From assembly GCA_030762935.1 (NCBI GenBank), contig CM060883.1, positions 91,332,001-91,396,000 on the forward strand: 64,000 nt of DNA. Direction: 5' to 3'. Below are positions 11,909 to 23,479 of this stretch, one piece after another. The DNA is from Hymenopus coronatus (Eukaryota > Arthropoda > Insecta > Mantodea > Hymenopodidae). How positions within the stretch are numbered: position 1 is the first letter of the stretch; each line of letters opens with the position of its first letter. The position numbers were made by a program, and so were the translations under genes. The notes under the pieces were generated by a model, which was not told the origin of the DNA, searched no databases, and was given only the letters and a program-made list of their open reading frames with translations.

Positions 11909-12089
11909 ATATTTTGTAAATACATATTTAATTTTGATGATGCTTGAAACTGTTACAAGTCTAGGGCTAATAAAGAGTATTATTATTATTATTATTAATT
12001 ATATACACAAAAAGTAATGGTGGTAGTATTAAGACCAATACTTAGGAACAATTAAGGAGTATCTATTCCACTGGATGTAAATATTAATA

Positions 12090-12345
12090 ACAATCGACCC
12101 ACCAAATTTGCATAAACATTTTGCTTGGATGTGACGAAATTTTTTTCAACTGCCAAGCACAGCATCTTTTCCAAATTTTATCCACTCTGCTGTAAGCCTT
12201 ACAGAAAAAATCTTTTAAACATGGTCCATTAATAAGCATAAACATAAGAGATGCCAGTATTATTGTTTGCATTTGGGTTCTGGAACTTAAGACTATTATT
12301 CATTACACTAAACCCTCTTTCACACTCTGCGGAAGTTACAAATAA
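12090..12345 (-). pseudogene. hAT-type transposase C-terminal fragment
   Basis: The minus strand reads VTSAECERGFSVMNNSLKFQ and then, past stops, MFKRFFL and CLAVEKNFVTS. SAECERGFS plus a following hydrophobic stretch is the hAT dimerisation region seen in arthropod and vertebrate hAT-derived proteins. It abuts a plus-strand reverse transcriptase scrap at about 12338. Confidence 0.5.
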
Positions 12346-12490
12346 TAGCAAAATAACAGCCTTTGCTGATGATTTCATCATTCTAACTAAAGCAAACAGT
12401 ATTGCAGAAGATGAAAATATTACTAACCATAATAAGCTCTTTGGCAAAACTTCAATCACCATTAATGTACGTGCACAGATGAATTTTTAA
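12338..12490 (+). pseudogene. LINE reverse-transcriptase scrap with FADD motif
   Basis: The plus strand reads NNSKITAFADDFIILTKANS and then AEDENITNHNKL. This is the YADD/FADD catalytic block and following helix of an I/R1/Jockey-type reverse transcriptase. Only about 50 codons remain. Confidence 0.5.
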
Positions 12491-12674
12491 GCTTTTGCAA
12501 CTGGCCAAACAATCAAGTTATGTGCTTAACTACCTCTATGTAAGCTTAAGACAGTAGCAATCAGTAAACATATATGTTTCAAACAGACATTGTGCACAAA
12601 TATGAGTAAACGTAAGGATGTGACAATCACAAAAAGGAGCAACCATGTTTGGTAGAATCCAGATTCATGTGTTT

Positions 12675-12815
12675 GCTAGCTTCACTCGGGCACTATAGAA
12701 ATGCAAATCTGGATTTTCAAGTTATCAGTTTACCCTGAAGATGAAGATTATTTACATCTTCGAAATGTTGGATTCAATTCATGAACTTACCTGGCTAGAA
12801 ACCTGAGAACACTTA
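12675..12815 (+). repeat. Dispersed repeat with CTGAAGA...GAAA hairpin (family B)
   Basis: About 140 bp shared with 40919-41060. It starts gctagcttcactcgggcac. At 12735-12766 it holds ctgaaga, a GAAGAT/ATCTTC stem, then gaaat. The layout recalls hammerhead-ribozyme cores known in Penelope-like elements, but has an extra base before the stem. Confidence 0.7.
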
Positions 12816-13444
12816 AGAGTTACATGAAATTCTTCTAAAGCTGGTTTACATTTCATTTTCAGGCACTTGAAGAGGACCCATGGGTCAAAATGCACTGCAA
12901 TAGTGAACTAACCACGATTCTAATCTACTACAGCTATCCACTTGAATTTTGACAGAGTTATTCAGCACAAAATTTTCAATTACCATACTTGTTGCAGCAT
13001 CCTGACTTTTCTTAAATTTAAATAATGAACCAAAACAACCTATCCTGACATTGCAGAGCATAAGGAACATTTTCTCCTTGAGCACTGAAGATATGGATTT
13101 GAATTTTTTTGCACAGTATGTTTACATCATATCTAACAAATCCCTGCAAAGAAATGTTTACTGCAATAATTTCCTGTTTCTTAAAAAAAATATTTAATTT
13201 AGGGTATTAATGGTGGTGAAACAAATCTCTTCTCTATGCAAGTCAAAATCTCAATATGAACACTTAAGAAAAATCTTTCTGGAGGCAATTGTTCATTAAT
13301 AGGGAAGAAGTATACAAAGTTTCATTTCTTTATCTCTGATAGTTTTTAAGAAAATGTTCCTTATAATCCGAAAATTGTAAACTCGGAAAAACACACTTTA
13401 AAATTTGTGAAGCATGCCTACACATGTTTTGAGTTTAGGTACCT
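12816..13444. other. No gene recognised
   Basis: AT-rich sequence between the family B repeat and the MULE-like remnant. No conserved reading frame or repeat family member was recognised. Confidence 0.6.
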
Positions 13445-14360
13445 TTAAAACTCTCCAGCACCATAATCCTGGTTCTCCTTCTGGTCTTCAGCATGTTTCC
13501 TCTTTAGTGAGCTCTGCTGCCTTGCCTTTTTCTGGAGTGTTTGAATTGCACGATCAGCATTGTCGATCAGTTTCCTGTCAATATCTTGGAGTATCTTCTT
13601 TGTAAATGTTCCCGACTCAAATCCAAGTTCTTTGAGTTCTTGAATTCTTCCAACATTGCCATCATTGTACATTAAAACTACATCATAGGCTGCTAGTTGC
13701 ATAACTGTTGCAGACACAATTAGTGTTTTGGGACAACACTTCCAAATTAGAGCATTCAAACTTTCGTTGGGGTTTCGAGTCTTGCTATGGATGCATTTTT
13801 TTCAATAATTCTGGATTTGCCAGAGCTCTGAATGTAGGTTTTATGATATTCATTATTGCTTCTGGTAAGCTATGTTTATGAACATATGACTCACCATTGT
13901 TTTGTGCCTTTTTGTATTTACACCAGTCACCATACAATCCATGCTGAGGTTTGGCATCTGTGCACAATTTATGAAAATAATTGCTCACACAGCTTGCTGC
14001 ATGCATTACATTGCCAATATTTTGTCTTAGATCAGCTCCATAGTATAATTGTAGATTTTGAATTTGTTTCTTACCCAACCTGCCAATTTCACCTATAACT
14101 TTGCCATCTTCCAGTTTGTTTCCTTTCATTTCTTTTGTAAGTTTTAGCAATCTTGAGCCCATTCTCTTTTGTGCATGCCCAACACATTCTAATTTTTCTA
14201 TTATGCATGAGAAACCATATGGTTTACTTTCCAATACTGTTTTGAAGACACTGGAAACACCATCTCCTAAGTATTTTTCAAAGTATTTGCAGGCCAAAAT
14301 AGGAAGAAATAGAATAAGATATTTTGCAAAAGAGGGCATGCCACATGCTACCCAGCCTTA
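13445..14360 (-). pseudogene. Mutator-like (MULE) transposase, one frameshift, 5' truncated
   Basis: The minus strand reads FEKYLGDGVSSVFKTVLE (Asp of the DDE core), then KLECVGHAQKRMGSRL, a zinc-ligand-like CVGH, KPQHGLYGDWCKYKKA, then IHSKTRNPNESLNALIW, and ends DYGAGEF. This set matches the Mutator-like transposase family found in many arthropod and cnidarian genomes. A single frame change lies in the run of T at about 13796-13802. The N-terminal part beyond 14360 is not recognisable. About 300 codons remain out of roughly 600 or more usual for the family. Confidence 0.75.
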
Positions 14361-14887
14361 GGCTCTTTAAAATTTAAAACCCACTTAAAATATTAATATG
14401 ACTCTAAAATTTGGTGGGGAGATTCTCAAAATTATATACATTGCTATGAACCAATTTTTGAAAAATGTAATTTAACCCACATGTCGTCCCCTTAACAAGG
14501 ACATTATTATATTATTTTCCATAGTGCTCTTATTAACGCTTTAGTTCCAATATCACTTTTTATTTGCCTGCTTGTCAAAGATGAATTAGATGCTTCAAAC
14601 AATAACGCTCAACATTTCCTTTTTGTAGTGGCAAACTTTGTTTGTGATTTAAAATTTCCATTGACCTTTTTAAGGTTCTTTGAGGAATTTATTTGCTAAT
14701 TGATGCGACCATCCAGTTCTTCTTCCAATAGCTTGATTAGAATGTTCTTCGTGTAAAATTTCAACTGCCCCTGGTTCTTCTGGAGTTAAACACTTTTTCT
14801 TACCCTGTATTTTAATTAAACAAATTTTCAAATTTATTTCTTTCCTTTTTCAACACTATTAAGTACAGGTCAATAATCACATATTTT
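14361..14887. other. No gene recognised
   Basis: Sequence upstream of the MULE-like remnant. It could hold its decayed N-terminus, but no motif was seen. Confidence 0.5.
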
Positions 14888-15715
14888 TACTTTATCTACA
14901 CATGCTATGTACATAGAGTACAGAGAAAGTATAGCATTCCACCCAGAAATTTGATACCGAGATTTCATCAGTAATACATGTTTTAGGGTCCCCCGTATAA
15001 AAAAAGCATTTTTAGAAAAAGATCTGTGTGTGAGCAAACATAATAACTCAAAAACAAAAAGTTGGTAAAATACCAAACTTGGTATACAGGTTTAGTATCT
15101 TCCAGGGATGCAACACAAAGATTTTGAGAAAAATCCCCTCACCACAAAAAAATTTTGAAAATTTATTTTGTCAATAATGAGTCCAACAATTTTGATTAAA
15201 ATACTGTATATTAAAGATATTTATATGGCAAATAAAATGTTATCTTGAATTTTCTGGAAATAGCTTCCAAAGACCTCTTTATTCTGGGTGAATTTTACTG
15301 AATTTTGTGGAACTGGTAAACCATAAGAGATAGACAAAAAGTTACTACATAACAATTGTAAAGCACTTAAAACACACAATTTATATCATGGTTTTTTTTT
15401 TTCTCTCGTGGAATTGACCATATCTGAGATATTCCTTGTTATTTGTTTCAGATTTAAAATATTTAAGCTTTTCTCACATGGAAATTTGTAAACTCCTTGC
15501 CATGAATAGAAACGGATTTCTACCACATGAGAACCAGATTTTTAAACATTTGACTGTTGCTTTAATGGTGTATTCCCTTACTTTCCTTCTGTTTACAAGG
15601 AAGCAAGTATTAAGACAATTTCTGCTAATGTTTAATTTGATTATCATAAAGTAGTGAGAAGAACATACATTTTTAACAGCATTATAGAGAAAGTCATGTG
15701 AATGGAACACATTAT
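14888..15715 (+). repeat. Dispersed repeat family A, near-complete copy 1
   Basis: About 830 bp from actttatctacacatgctat to agagaaagtcatgtgaatgg. It shares ordered blocks with copies at 15961, 35316 and 63300 (minus): ttggtatacaggtttagtat, then atgcaac, then ttaaagatatttatatggca, then agcttccaaagacctcttta. No coding capacity seen. Confidence 0.85.
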
Positions 15716-15960
15716 ATTTTGTTTCTTCAACTGTACTGTAGAAAGTTGCTAGTGGTCATATTCAAGGGGTGTGTTGCGACTGTCTCTGCATGCGCCCAAG
15801 CAAACTAGTGTTCAACACAACATAATAATCTCTTCATCACACGACAAGAAGCATTTAACATTATCATGTTAAAATTATTCTAGCAAATATTTGACAAAAT
15901 TAATAAAAATGTTCTGGTATTATTCATGTTACCAGGAGTGTATATGTGTTTGTACTCTTC

Positions 15961-16812
15961 TTACTTTCTCTACTCATACTATGTGCATAGGTGTATAGAG
16001 AAGATATTGTATTGCAACCAAAAATTCAATGTCAAGATTTCACCAATAGCACGATTTGAGGGTCTCCGATGCAAAAAAAAAAGTATTTTTAGAAAAAGGT
16101 CCTTGTGTGTGTCTATGGACAGAATAGCTCAAAAACATTGTTAAATACCAAACTTGGTATTTAGGTTTGGTACCAATCTTCCAAGGATGCAACATGAAGC
16201 TTTTCAAAAAATCCCCCTACCCCAAACTACCCTTTACATGGAACATTTATAGATAATGTTTATTTTCTCAAAAATGTCTCTAATGATTTTGATTAAAATA
16301 CATATAAGATATTTTTATGACAAACAAAATGTATATCTCGAATTTTCTGGATGACTTTTATATGTTTGGTAAACCGTGAGAGATACAAAAACTGACTGCA
16401 CAAAAATTATAGATCTCATTAAATCACACAATTTATGTCAAATACATTTTTTTTGTAGAGTTAATCATTTTCAAAATATTCCAGATTATTGGTTTAAATT
16501 TTAAGCCACTTAAACTTTTCTCAAATGAGAAGACACCTTTTTTTCTTGTTTGTTTACTCCTGGCAAGCAAAGAGTTTGGAATTTCAATTATTTCACATAG
16601 CGATCAACTTTTAAAGGGTGAAATTATCACTTTAGTCTGTGCATTTTATTTCCCTTCTACTTAAAAGGAAACTAGTAATAATACTAATTCTGCTTATGTT
16701 TATCTTGATTAGCATGATGTATATTTACATGATATAGATAGAAGAATATACTTTTTAACAATAATTTGTTACAGAGATGTAGAGAAAGTGAGGTGAATGC
16801 ACATCAGATTTT
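15961..16812 (+). repeat. Dispersed repeat family A, near-complete copy 2
   Basis: Same orientation as copy 1 and 245 bp downstream of it. It starts ttactttctctactcatact and ends near gagaaagtgaggtgaatgca. It is clearly diverged from copy 1, so this is not a recent tandem duplication. Confidence 0.85.
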
Positions 16813-17278
16813 CTATTCCTGCTATCATAGAAGGCAAACTTGCACCATTAAGTTATAGTGGACCACAGAGAAAGAACTGAATTGTGTGGTTTCTCTTAGG
16901 CTTACCAACTTCTGAACTGTTAATTCTGTGAGAAAATTAGATATAACAACAAAGCTAGAAAATTTGATAAAAAGCCAGTCATACAAACTTTTCTGGCATC
17001 GTTAAACAGGCAATAGTACTTCTTTTTCTTTTCCACTCCCGGTGAACTAGCCATTATAATAACCAACTTATGACTACAACCACTGTCAAAGTCCTCAACT
17101 CAAAGACCTTAAACTGTTAATAATTAAATCTTTTTGTGACTTCTAATTGTAAATATAATAAGACTGGCAACTTGATGTTGGCACAATTCTCCTTCCCGAC
17201 TCACAAATCAAAATACTACCACACTGCCAACCCTTGCATATAACAGACAAAATACTCGTATTTTACAAAAATATAGTA

Positions 17279-17327
<49 letters not shown>

Positions 17328-18025
17328 GGAATGAGTAGATATCATATATTTCCAGGATATTTAATTTCAGTTCCAGGAGATCCAATGCAATTCCAGGAAA
17401 CTCCCAGTCATTCTGGGAGAGTTGGCAGCCCTAGTTTATCTGTTTATCCTTAATTTAGCATATAAGAAAGATTATAGAATCAAATGATAATAACCAGTTG
17501 TAAAGTTAACATTATAAGACATTCATTTCAAACCACTTTTAAAATGAAGTTTATTTTGTTCCACTTATGTATATTATAAATAGTCAGCAATAATATTCCT
17601 TCAACCATCACAAAAAATGAATAGACACAGTAAAAATAGTTTCTTTTGAACTTTTATGGTCTGCAGCGCTGAATCTCAAAATCTATACTGACAATAGAAG
17701 AGCAGTTCATGGCAGGTTTGGAATATGATAAGTCCCATGACAGTTAACAATACATGAGTTAACCCAGAAATTGGAATGGACATGACCCATTTCAGGTGAA
17801 TGCAGAAAATGTTGGCCACAATGCTAGATTTTTTTTTAAGTTTAACTTCCTTTAATCTGGTATATCGGATGATGAATGAAATTGGTGAAATGGCACTCAA
17901 ATGAGTCCAGGGTCCATGGAGCTTAAAGCTACGCAATATTTGTCTTCTCAAGATAAGGGAAACCCTAAGCAAAAACTCTTATCCAGATACTTTACCCTAA
18001 CAGAGATTCAAACTTGGGAAAATAT
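16813..18025. other. No gene; intronic or intergenic sequence
   Basis: Nothing coding was recognised. It contains a microsatellite at 17278-17325. If the golgin gene extends to the left, this is part of its intron. Confidence 0.5.
17278..17325. repeat. (AAT)n microsatellite
   Basis: About 15 uninterrupted trinucleotide repeats. Confidence 0.97.
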
Positions 18026-18200
18026 AAATGTCATGTTATTTATGGACGCTCTTTAACTATTGAGGTTCTCAGCATCCCTTTCTAAGTTGGGTGTGAAAGA
18101 CTGCTTAATTTTACTCAGAGGCCTCTCTATCAGGCTTGAGGTTCTTTTATGTGCCGTAAATCTACAACACGGGACCAACGTCTTTAATTTCCTTCCAAGC
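18026..18200 (-). repeat. tRNA-SINE, 5'-truncated copy
   Basis: The complement matches the body and 3' end of the SINEs at 34491 and 52691: tggtcccgtgttgtagattt, the aagaacctcaagcctgatag block, aggcctctgagtaaaattaa, then the ccataaataac end. The tRNA-like head is missing, as in 5'-truncated retroposition. Confidence 0.8.
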
Positions 18201-19015
18201 AAACTTGGGACCTCTTGTATGTGAGGCACACTACAGAGATAGGCTAGAAAGAATTGTAAACAATTCAGCTGTACAAAAATTGCAGAACTACTAAAGAATT
18301 CTAATAAAGAAAAACATTGTTGATGTAACTTTGAGACACATTAAGCAAAACATATTTCAAATCCAAATGTGTCAACTAGTGTTTCCAGCATGTTTTATGA
18401 CATAAGACATTTAGCATCACCTCTGTCTGTGTGTGTGAGTGAGAGAGAGAATTTATATTAATGTAATTATTATTGCACCACTGTTTGCAGAAGAAGCAGT
18501 AAGTACACCAGGCTTTTGTGCAACTCTATTGGAAAAATTTTCACATGGACAATATTGGGTGCTGTTCTAAATTTAAAACTGATGTGATGTTAATAATTGT
18601 GTGTTTCAATGTTTAGCATGCATTTATTGTTTCAACTTCTCACTGTACAGTCTTGCAGCAAAGCAGAGAAAGCCTGCAAAGAATGTCAGCCTCCCTCTCT
18701 CACCCCTACTGGTTAAATTTTAATGGTTGAATTCCAGCTTCCAAACTATACATTGCTATTTTACATCTTCTGGAATTCCTAAATATAATTTTATTTATTG
18801 TTTAACTATTCAAGGAGTTCCTAGGTTCTTTAAAAAAATTGCTGTACTACTTGAGCCACAGAAACAAAGTAGAAGGGGAAGAAGTAAATGTATACTTGGA
18901 ACAAATTACTAAATTCGCCATCTATTAGTCATGTAGTCGTCCATTTGCTGATAATTAGGGGGCTCAATCTCTTCACTATAGTGCATTAAACATGTTTATG
19001 CTATGCCCCACTTAC
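18201..19015. other. No gene recognised; likely golgin intron
   Basis: It lies downstream, in the minus direction, of golgin exon 2. A possible splice acceptor sits near 18679, but the short reading behind it does not resemble a golgin and was not called. A small GA-rich stretch lies at about 18439-18450. Confidence 0.45.
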
Positions 19016-19259
19016 CTTCACTATCTTCTCCAATACTAAAATGATCATTGGACGCAGGTTCTACGACTGAGCTACTTGATGGTGAAACAACTGCCTGAAA
19101 TTTAGACACAGTTTCCTATAAATTATATGTATAAAATAAATAGAAATAAAATACGTATGTCATGACATTTACCTGGGCAAGTTGTTGTACAGACGCTGAT
19201 AGTTTTAATGGTGACTGCTTCACCTCTTCTGCTATTTTATTTTTGAGCTTTGTAAACAT
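19016..19259 (-). CDS. Golgin-like protein (golgin-245/GOLGA4 type), first two coding exons
   Basis: On the minus strand, exon 1 runs 19259 to 19173 (29 codons, starting MFTKLKNKIAEEVKQSPLKL). A GTAAAT donor is followed by a 78-bp intron ending TTTCAG. Exon 2 runs 19094 to 19016 (AVVSPSSSSVVEPASNDHFS, then IGEDSE) with a GTAAGT donor. The MF-KLK-KIAEE start is the conserved N-terminus of trans-Golgi golgins such as golgin-97 and golgin-245, whose long coiled coils tether vesicles and bind small GTPases through a C-terminal GRIP domain. The following serine-rich acidic stretch suits insect golgin-245. Later exons were not found, so they probably lie beyond the left edge or behind a long intron. 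It is divergent to the APMAP-like gene. Confidence 0.72.
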
Positions 19260-19789
19260 TTCCGTTCCTGTTTTCCAAATAATTTATAACGCCACTGTGA
19301 ACAATATCAAAAAATCATGTCACCTGTCACCCAAAACAAACCTAACACTTTTTGCACCTTAAACAGCCGTCTGCTTCAGATTGGAACATTGCTCGCTAGA
19401 TGACATCATGGCTAATACAATGTAGCCATCATTAACACCAACAACTACTATACACAAGTTTTAAATGTATGTGTAGTAAACAATTTTGTGTGTCAATAAG
19501 TTTGTTAAAATTTTTGATTTATTTTAAATTGTTTATATTTGTTTTAAGCACTTATATATATATTTTTTTTTAATATTCATTTTGCGTTTCATAGGTTTGT
19601 GAAACTCATTGACTGCACCTGGATGGTTATTAGAGGGGGAGGTACACCTCAGCTGACAACATGCCACTTGCTAGACGTAAACGTTGCTGACTAATCGTTA
19701 CACGAGCTATTTAATTAGGTAAAGGGAGATTTTGTAAGGCACGTTGGTTTGTGATAGTTAAACGCAGATAAGTATTTATAAGCAAAACA
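19260..19789. promoter_or_regulatory. Shared upstream region of the divergent golgin and APMAP-like genes
   Basis: 530 bp separates the two start codons. It must hold both 5' UTRs and probably a bidirectional promoter. No TATA box could be assigned with confidence; the stretch at 19560-19575 is simply T/A rich. This is inferred from gene order, not from a recognised site. Confidence 0.5.
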
Positions 19790-20421
19790 ATGGTTGTCGC
19801 TATATTAATACGGTTGTGTTTGGGTATAGTGAAAAAAATTCTGAAAACAGCAGCTGTAGTTATATTGTGCCTCGTGATTCTATCACTGATTCCTAGTTTA
19901 CCACCTTATATTGATTATAATGCTTATAACGTAACGCCACCAGTGCCTCTTAAGGGTACACTAGGCATTAATACTTTGTTAAACAATGCCGAGCGATTAT
20001 ACGAAGGGACGCTTAAAGGACCAGAGGCTTTTGACGTGTACAAAGGGGTTCTATACACAGGATTGCACGGCGGTGAAATAGTAAAATTTGTTGATGGTAA
20101 TATTATACCAGTAGCTAAATTTGGACAGCCTTGTGAAGGTTTCTGGGAAGAAAAAATATGTGGTAGACCTCTCGGGATAAAATTTGGTCATGATGGCTTT
20201 TTATATGTAGCGGATGCATATTACGGATTATTTAAAGTAAATGTGGAAGATGGTACAAAAATACAGCTAGTTTCTGTAAAGGAGCCCATAAAAGGCAAAC
20301 CAATCAAACTTCCAAACAGTGTTGATGTTGCTGAAGATGGAACTGTATACTGGACAATATCATCAAGTGAATTTCATTTAGAAGATGGAATATTTGACAT
20401 GTTGGCTGGTGGGAGTGGAAG
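19790..20421 (+). CDS. APMAP/hemomucin-like protein, exon 1
   Basis: It codes residues 1-210 and two bases of codon 211. A membrane anchor lies at about residues 18-36 (KTAAVVILCLVILSLIPSLP), giving a type II protein with a short inner tail. The first blades of a six-bladed strictosidine-synthase-like propeller follow, with GPEAFDVYKGVLYTGLHGGE, the conserved CEGFWEEKICGRPLGIKF, ADAYYGLFKV and PNSVDVAEDGTVYWT. APMAP has arylesterase-like activity; insect hemomucin is a surface glycoprotein of haemocytes and gut. The exon ends AGTGGAAG with donor GTTTGTTAAG. Joining to exon 2 keeps the frame and completes an Arg codon, giving 848 residues in total. The start codon is the first in frame and sits just before the membrane segment. 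Confidence 0.9.
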
Positions 20422-22495
20422 GTTTGTTAAGTAGCTTTAGTGTCTGAGAATAATATTCATAAAACTTAGCAAGTTCCATCTCTGTTGCTCATTTTCTAAT
20501 AGAAGTTTTCCTTGTATATTAAAAATATAGTTGTTGCAATTTCTTGATATCTTGCATGCTTGTTTGGTGTTTGTACTAGTAAAATTGTATGTCTCATTTT
20601 CATTTAACTAGTTTTTGATTTTGTATGTTGCTTAAAAAACCTTTTCCTGAATTGTGGCAATAAGAATGGTATAAACTTATTATTGTAGTAGAAATCTTCA
20701 CAAAAAATTTATGCATTTGTAGTAGTTGAATATTTAGTGGTGGTGGTTAAAATGTTATGTGGTATGAATTGGTAAGGTTGGTTTTCCGTATGAATGTTGG
20801 ATGTCCTCAAGCCTTGCTTGGTGGGACCAAACAAACAAACAAGTTTGATGTAGCACATATGGATAGTAAAGTATCAAAGTTGGAGGATTCTTAAGCATGT
20901 ATATTGACAAACCACTTTACTTTGCCACACTTTTTTGTAATTTTTTTAAATCTTTTGGGTAAAGCTATACAGTGGCTGCAGCACACATATGGACACACAC
21001 ACACAAAATGGTCTTAAGAAGTAGTTTAAGTGACTTTTACTGGTGATCCATATTTGAAAGTGTTGAAAACATTATGTTGTTCAGATGTGAAAGTTGCCAG
21101 ATTGCCAAAGTTTTGTCTGTTTCTTAGTATCATTGGGGTTTTAGCTTCACAGATCCCTCGGCGGTGCTTTGTGTCTTAGGGTCCTAAACGTTTATAATAG
21201 ACCAGTAATTCAATTTATTTTGTCTTTGTGATCATACATCAAAGCTGCACTAATGATGAAATACAAAAATACCCATGTATTGAAGTAATACCAAGTAGTG
21301 CAACCATTGTATACTAATATCTTTTGTTGCACATTTAATGAGTATAAAGTTTTAAAAACAGAATTTAAATGCACTTCAGTTCTGTAGCATGTACCTAGTT
21401 GAGCCAGCTTTGAAACCCAAACCCACAATACAATTTTGAAAGGGAAAATTTAATTTTTAGTTTTTTAGTTTTTAAAATCCAGCAGCTAATTAATATGAAA
21501 CTACAATTAACAGTAGTGTCAGGAAGGTGGCATAGGTGCCATTCACAACTTGCAGTCATGTAGGGGCAGTCTCAAAATTTATTTTGAGCTGTATGACTAT
21601 GCTATAGTGTAATAAGTGGGAACAATGAATTAAATCAGCCAACTGTTTTATATATATATATTTGGTTATTATTGAGAACTTCGGCCCCTCTAGAAACTAA
21701 ACAAATTGTGGTTTGACGGTAAGTTTGGTTTATACTTGTTCCGTTTTCACCATTTTTCTTTTTATCGGAAAAGCTCCGTAATTAAGTTAAACGCTAATTT
21801 ATTACATGCGCGTAGCAATCCTTTTTTGTGAATATTTTTTAAGTATGCTGCATAGAAGGAGTAGAATATAAATAAAGAAGTCTTGTAGTACTTTTGCAAT
21901 GTAAATATATAATAATACTACACACTAAAGTGCCTAAAACCTGAGTTTCATTGTCGGCGGCAGGCGAACAGTGTTGTGGAATGCAACACCGGCATATGTT
22001 GCTAGATGCTGTGCTGATGTATGACAAGTATGTTTCACGCAGATACAGCTGTTCAGTGAATTTTATTATGCAGAACTTTGGTCACTCTAAAATTGAATGA
22101 AACTAAGTGCGATTGATTGACTTTATATTTATGATGACAATTTCAAAACCTGTGGATTTCAAATTTAGTGTGAGATTAGGTTCCAATCCGTTTAGGTTAG
22201 TGTTTATATATAAACAGGTAGCAACATTAGTTTTTTAAATCATCTTCCCACCCCTAATCCCCCTCTAACCACACCAGTCCCGTTAGAATGCAAAACTGGT
22301 ATAAGTCGCAGTGGAGAGGGTTAGTGGCCCAACTTGTAAATAATTACCATATATTTTATAGTTTATATATAATTAAAAGTACTTTTACAACGTTTGAGGA
22401 TGGATTCTTGGCATCAAAACAAGAAAATATGTTCATATAACAAATGCTCTAAAACACTTTGTTTTCGCATTATCAATTTATTAATGAAACTCACC
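20422..22495 (+). other. APMAP-like gene intron, 5' part; no insertion recognised
   Basis: The donor is GTTTGT. Only short simple repeats are visible, such as CA near 20995 and TA near 21650. The intron as a whole spans 20422-36538 and holds the elements listed below up to exon 2. Confidence 0.7.
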
Positions 22496-22499
22496 TTCA

Positions 22500-23130
22500 A
22501 TGACTTTCCGGGCTAACCCATTTTACCCTGCAGAGTTGGCCTTGTGTTGTCATTGCTGCTTGTTAACATTTGCCATTTATGAGATGTGCAATACATTCCT
22601 CCAGCATGCCTTACAAATGTTGTCTACAGGGACTTTAATTCAGAACACTCTTACAAACTTATTAGAAAATGTGCCTCTGCAAATAAGAAGAAATATGCTG
22701 TTTATGCATGATACTTAACACATCTTAGTCTCATTGTTCAAAATGCACTGACTGGTATCTAGCATGACAAATGGATAGGTCAAGGGGACCAGTTCCATGG
22801 CCTGCATGTTCCCCCGACCTCAATTTTTTTTTCTCTATCTTTTGGAGACACCTTAAACCGTTGGTTTATGCAGCAGACATTCTAAATGAAGAAACTTAAT
22901 CTGCATGTCATGGAAACCTAATTACCACGAAACTGTCAGAAATTTGTTACTCTATACATCTTACAAGTAACAAACTATTAGTTTCAAATATTCTTGCAGA
23001 ATTATGCATCCTATTTGGAACAAAAACCCTTTATTTTTTCAAAATTGGTTGATCAAAAAATAAACTTTTGTTTGTAATGAACCTATGAAGCACTAGAAGG
23101 AATTTAATAAGTTCCCTTCCACCCGGTATA
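22500..23130 (+). pseudogene. Mariner-like transposase remnant, C-terminal half
   Basis: The plus strand reads WIGQGDQFHG, then, in a nearby frame, a decayed match to WPARSPDL, and then WRHLKPLVYAADILNEET. This is the last catalytic region of the arthropod mariner/IS630-type transposases, which read roughly WPARSPDLTPLDFFLWG. Many frame changes. A poly-T run at 22825-22833 sits in the middle. Related remnants lie at 33530 and 42185. Confidence 0.6.
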
Positions 23131-23479
23131 TCCACATCCTAATAGCCATGGCCAGCTGCATGTTATATGGCTTTTGCAATATAGCAAACTGTCATCTTTG
23201 ACCAATATATGTATATATATATATATATATAGCAATTGCCAACTGTGCATTGTGGATACACCTCAAGTCATTTCAACTAAATACTGTACAGTACCAAAAC
23301 AGAAATCTCGATTAAACATGGGAATGGCTTACAACACATATAGTGGTCTGAACTGTGCTGATTTAAATGGATTCAGGAAACCATGAAGGAAAAAAAGATT
23401 TGACATTTTGCAATTATAACATTATTACATAGGTATTACTTTCTCTACACGTACTATGTACATATATGGGCAGCCATTC
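23131..23479. repeat. (TA)n tract and a 35-bp stub of dispersed repeat family A
   Basis: The TA tract is at about 23208-23231. At 23436-23470 the text ttactttctctacacgtact matches the extreme 5' end of family A copies and then stops abruptly, next to the gypsy remnant. Confidence 0.65.

Noticed and set aside
12735..12766. Textbook hammerhead ribozyme call
   Set aside because: An extra base lies between the core and the stem, and the second copy has lost the GAAA, so only a hammerhead-like hairpin is claimed.
18640..18680. Third golgin exon on the minus strand (acceptor ttctttgcag)
   Set aside because: The reading behind the acceptor stops after about 17 codons and does not resemble a golgin.
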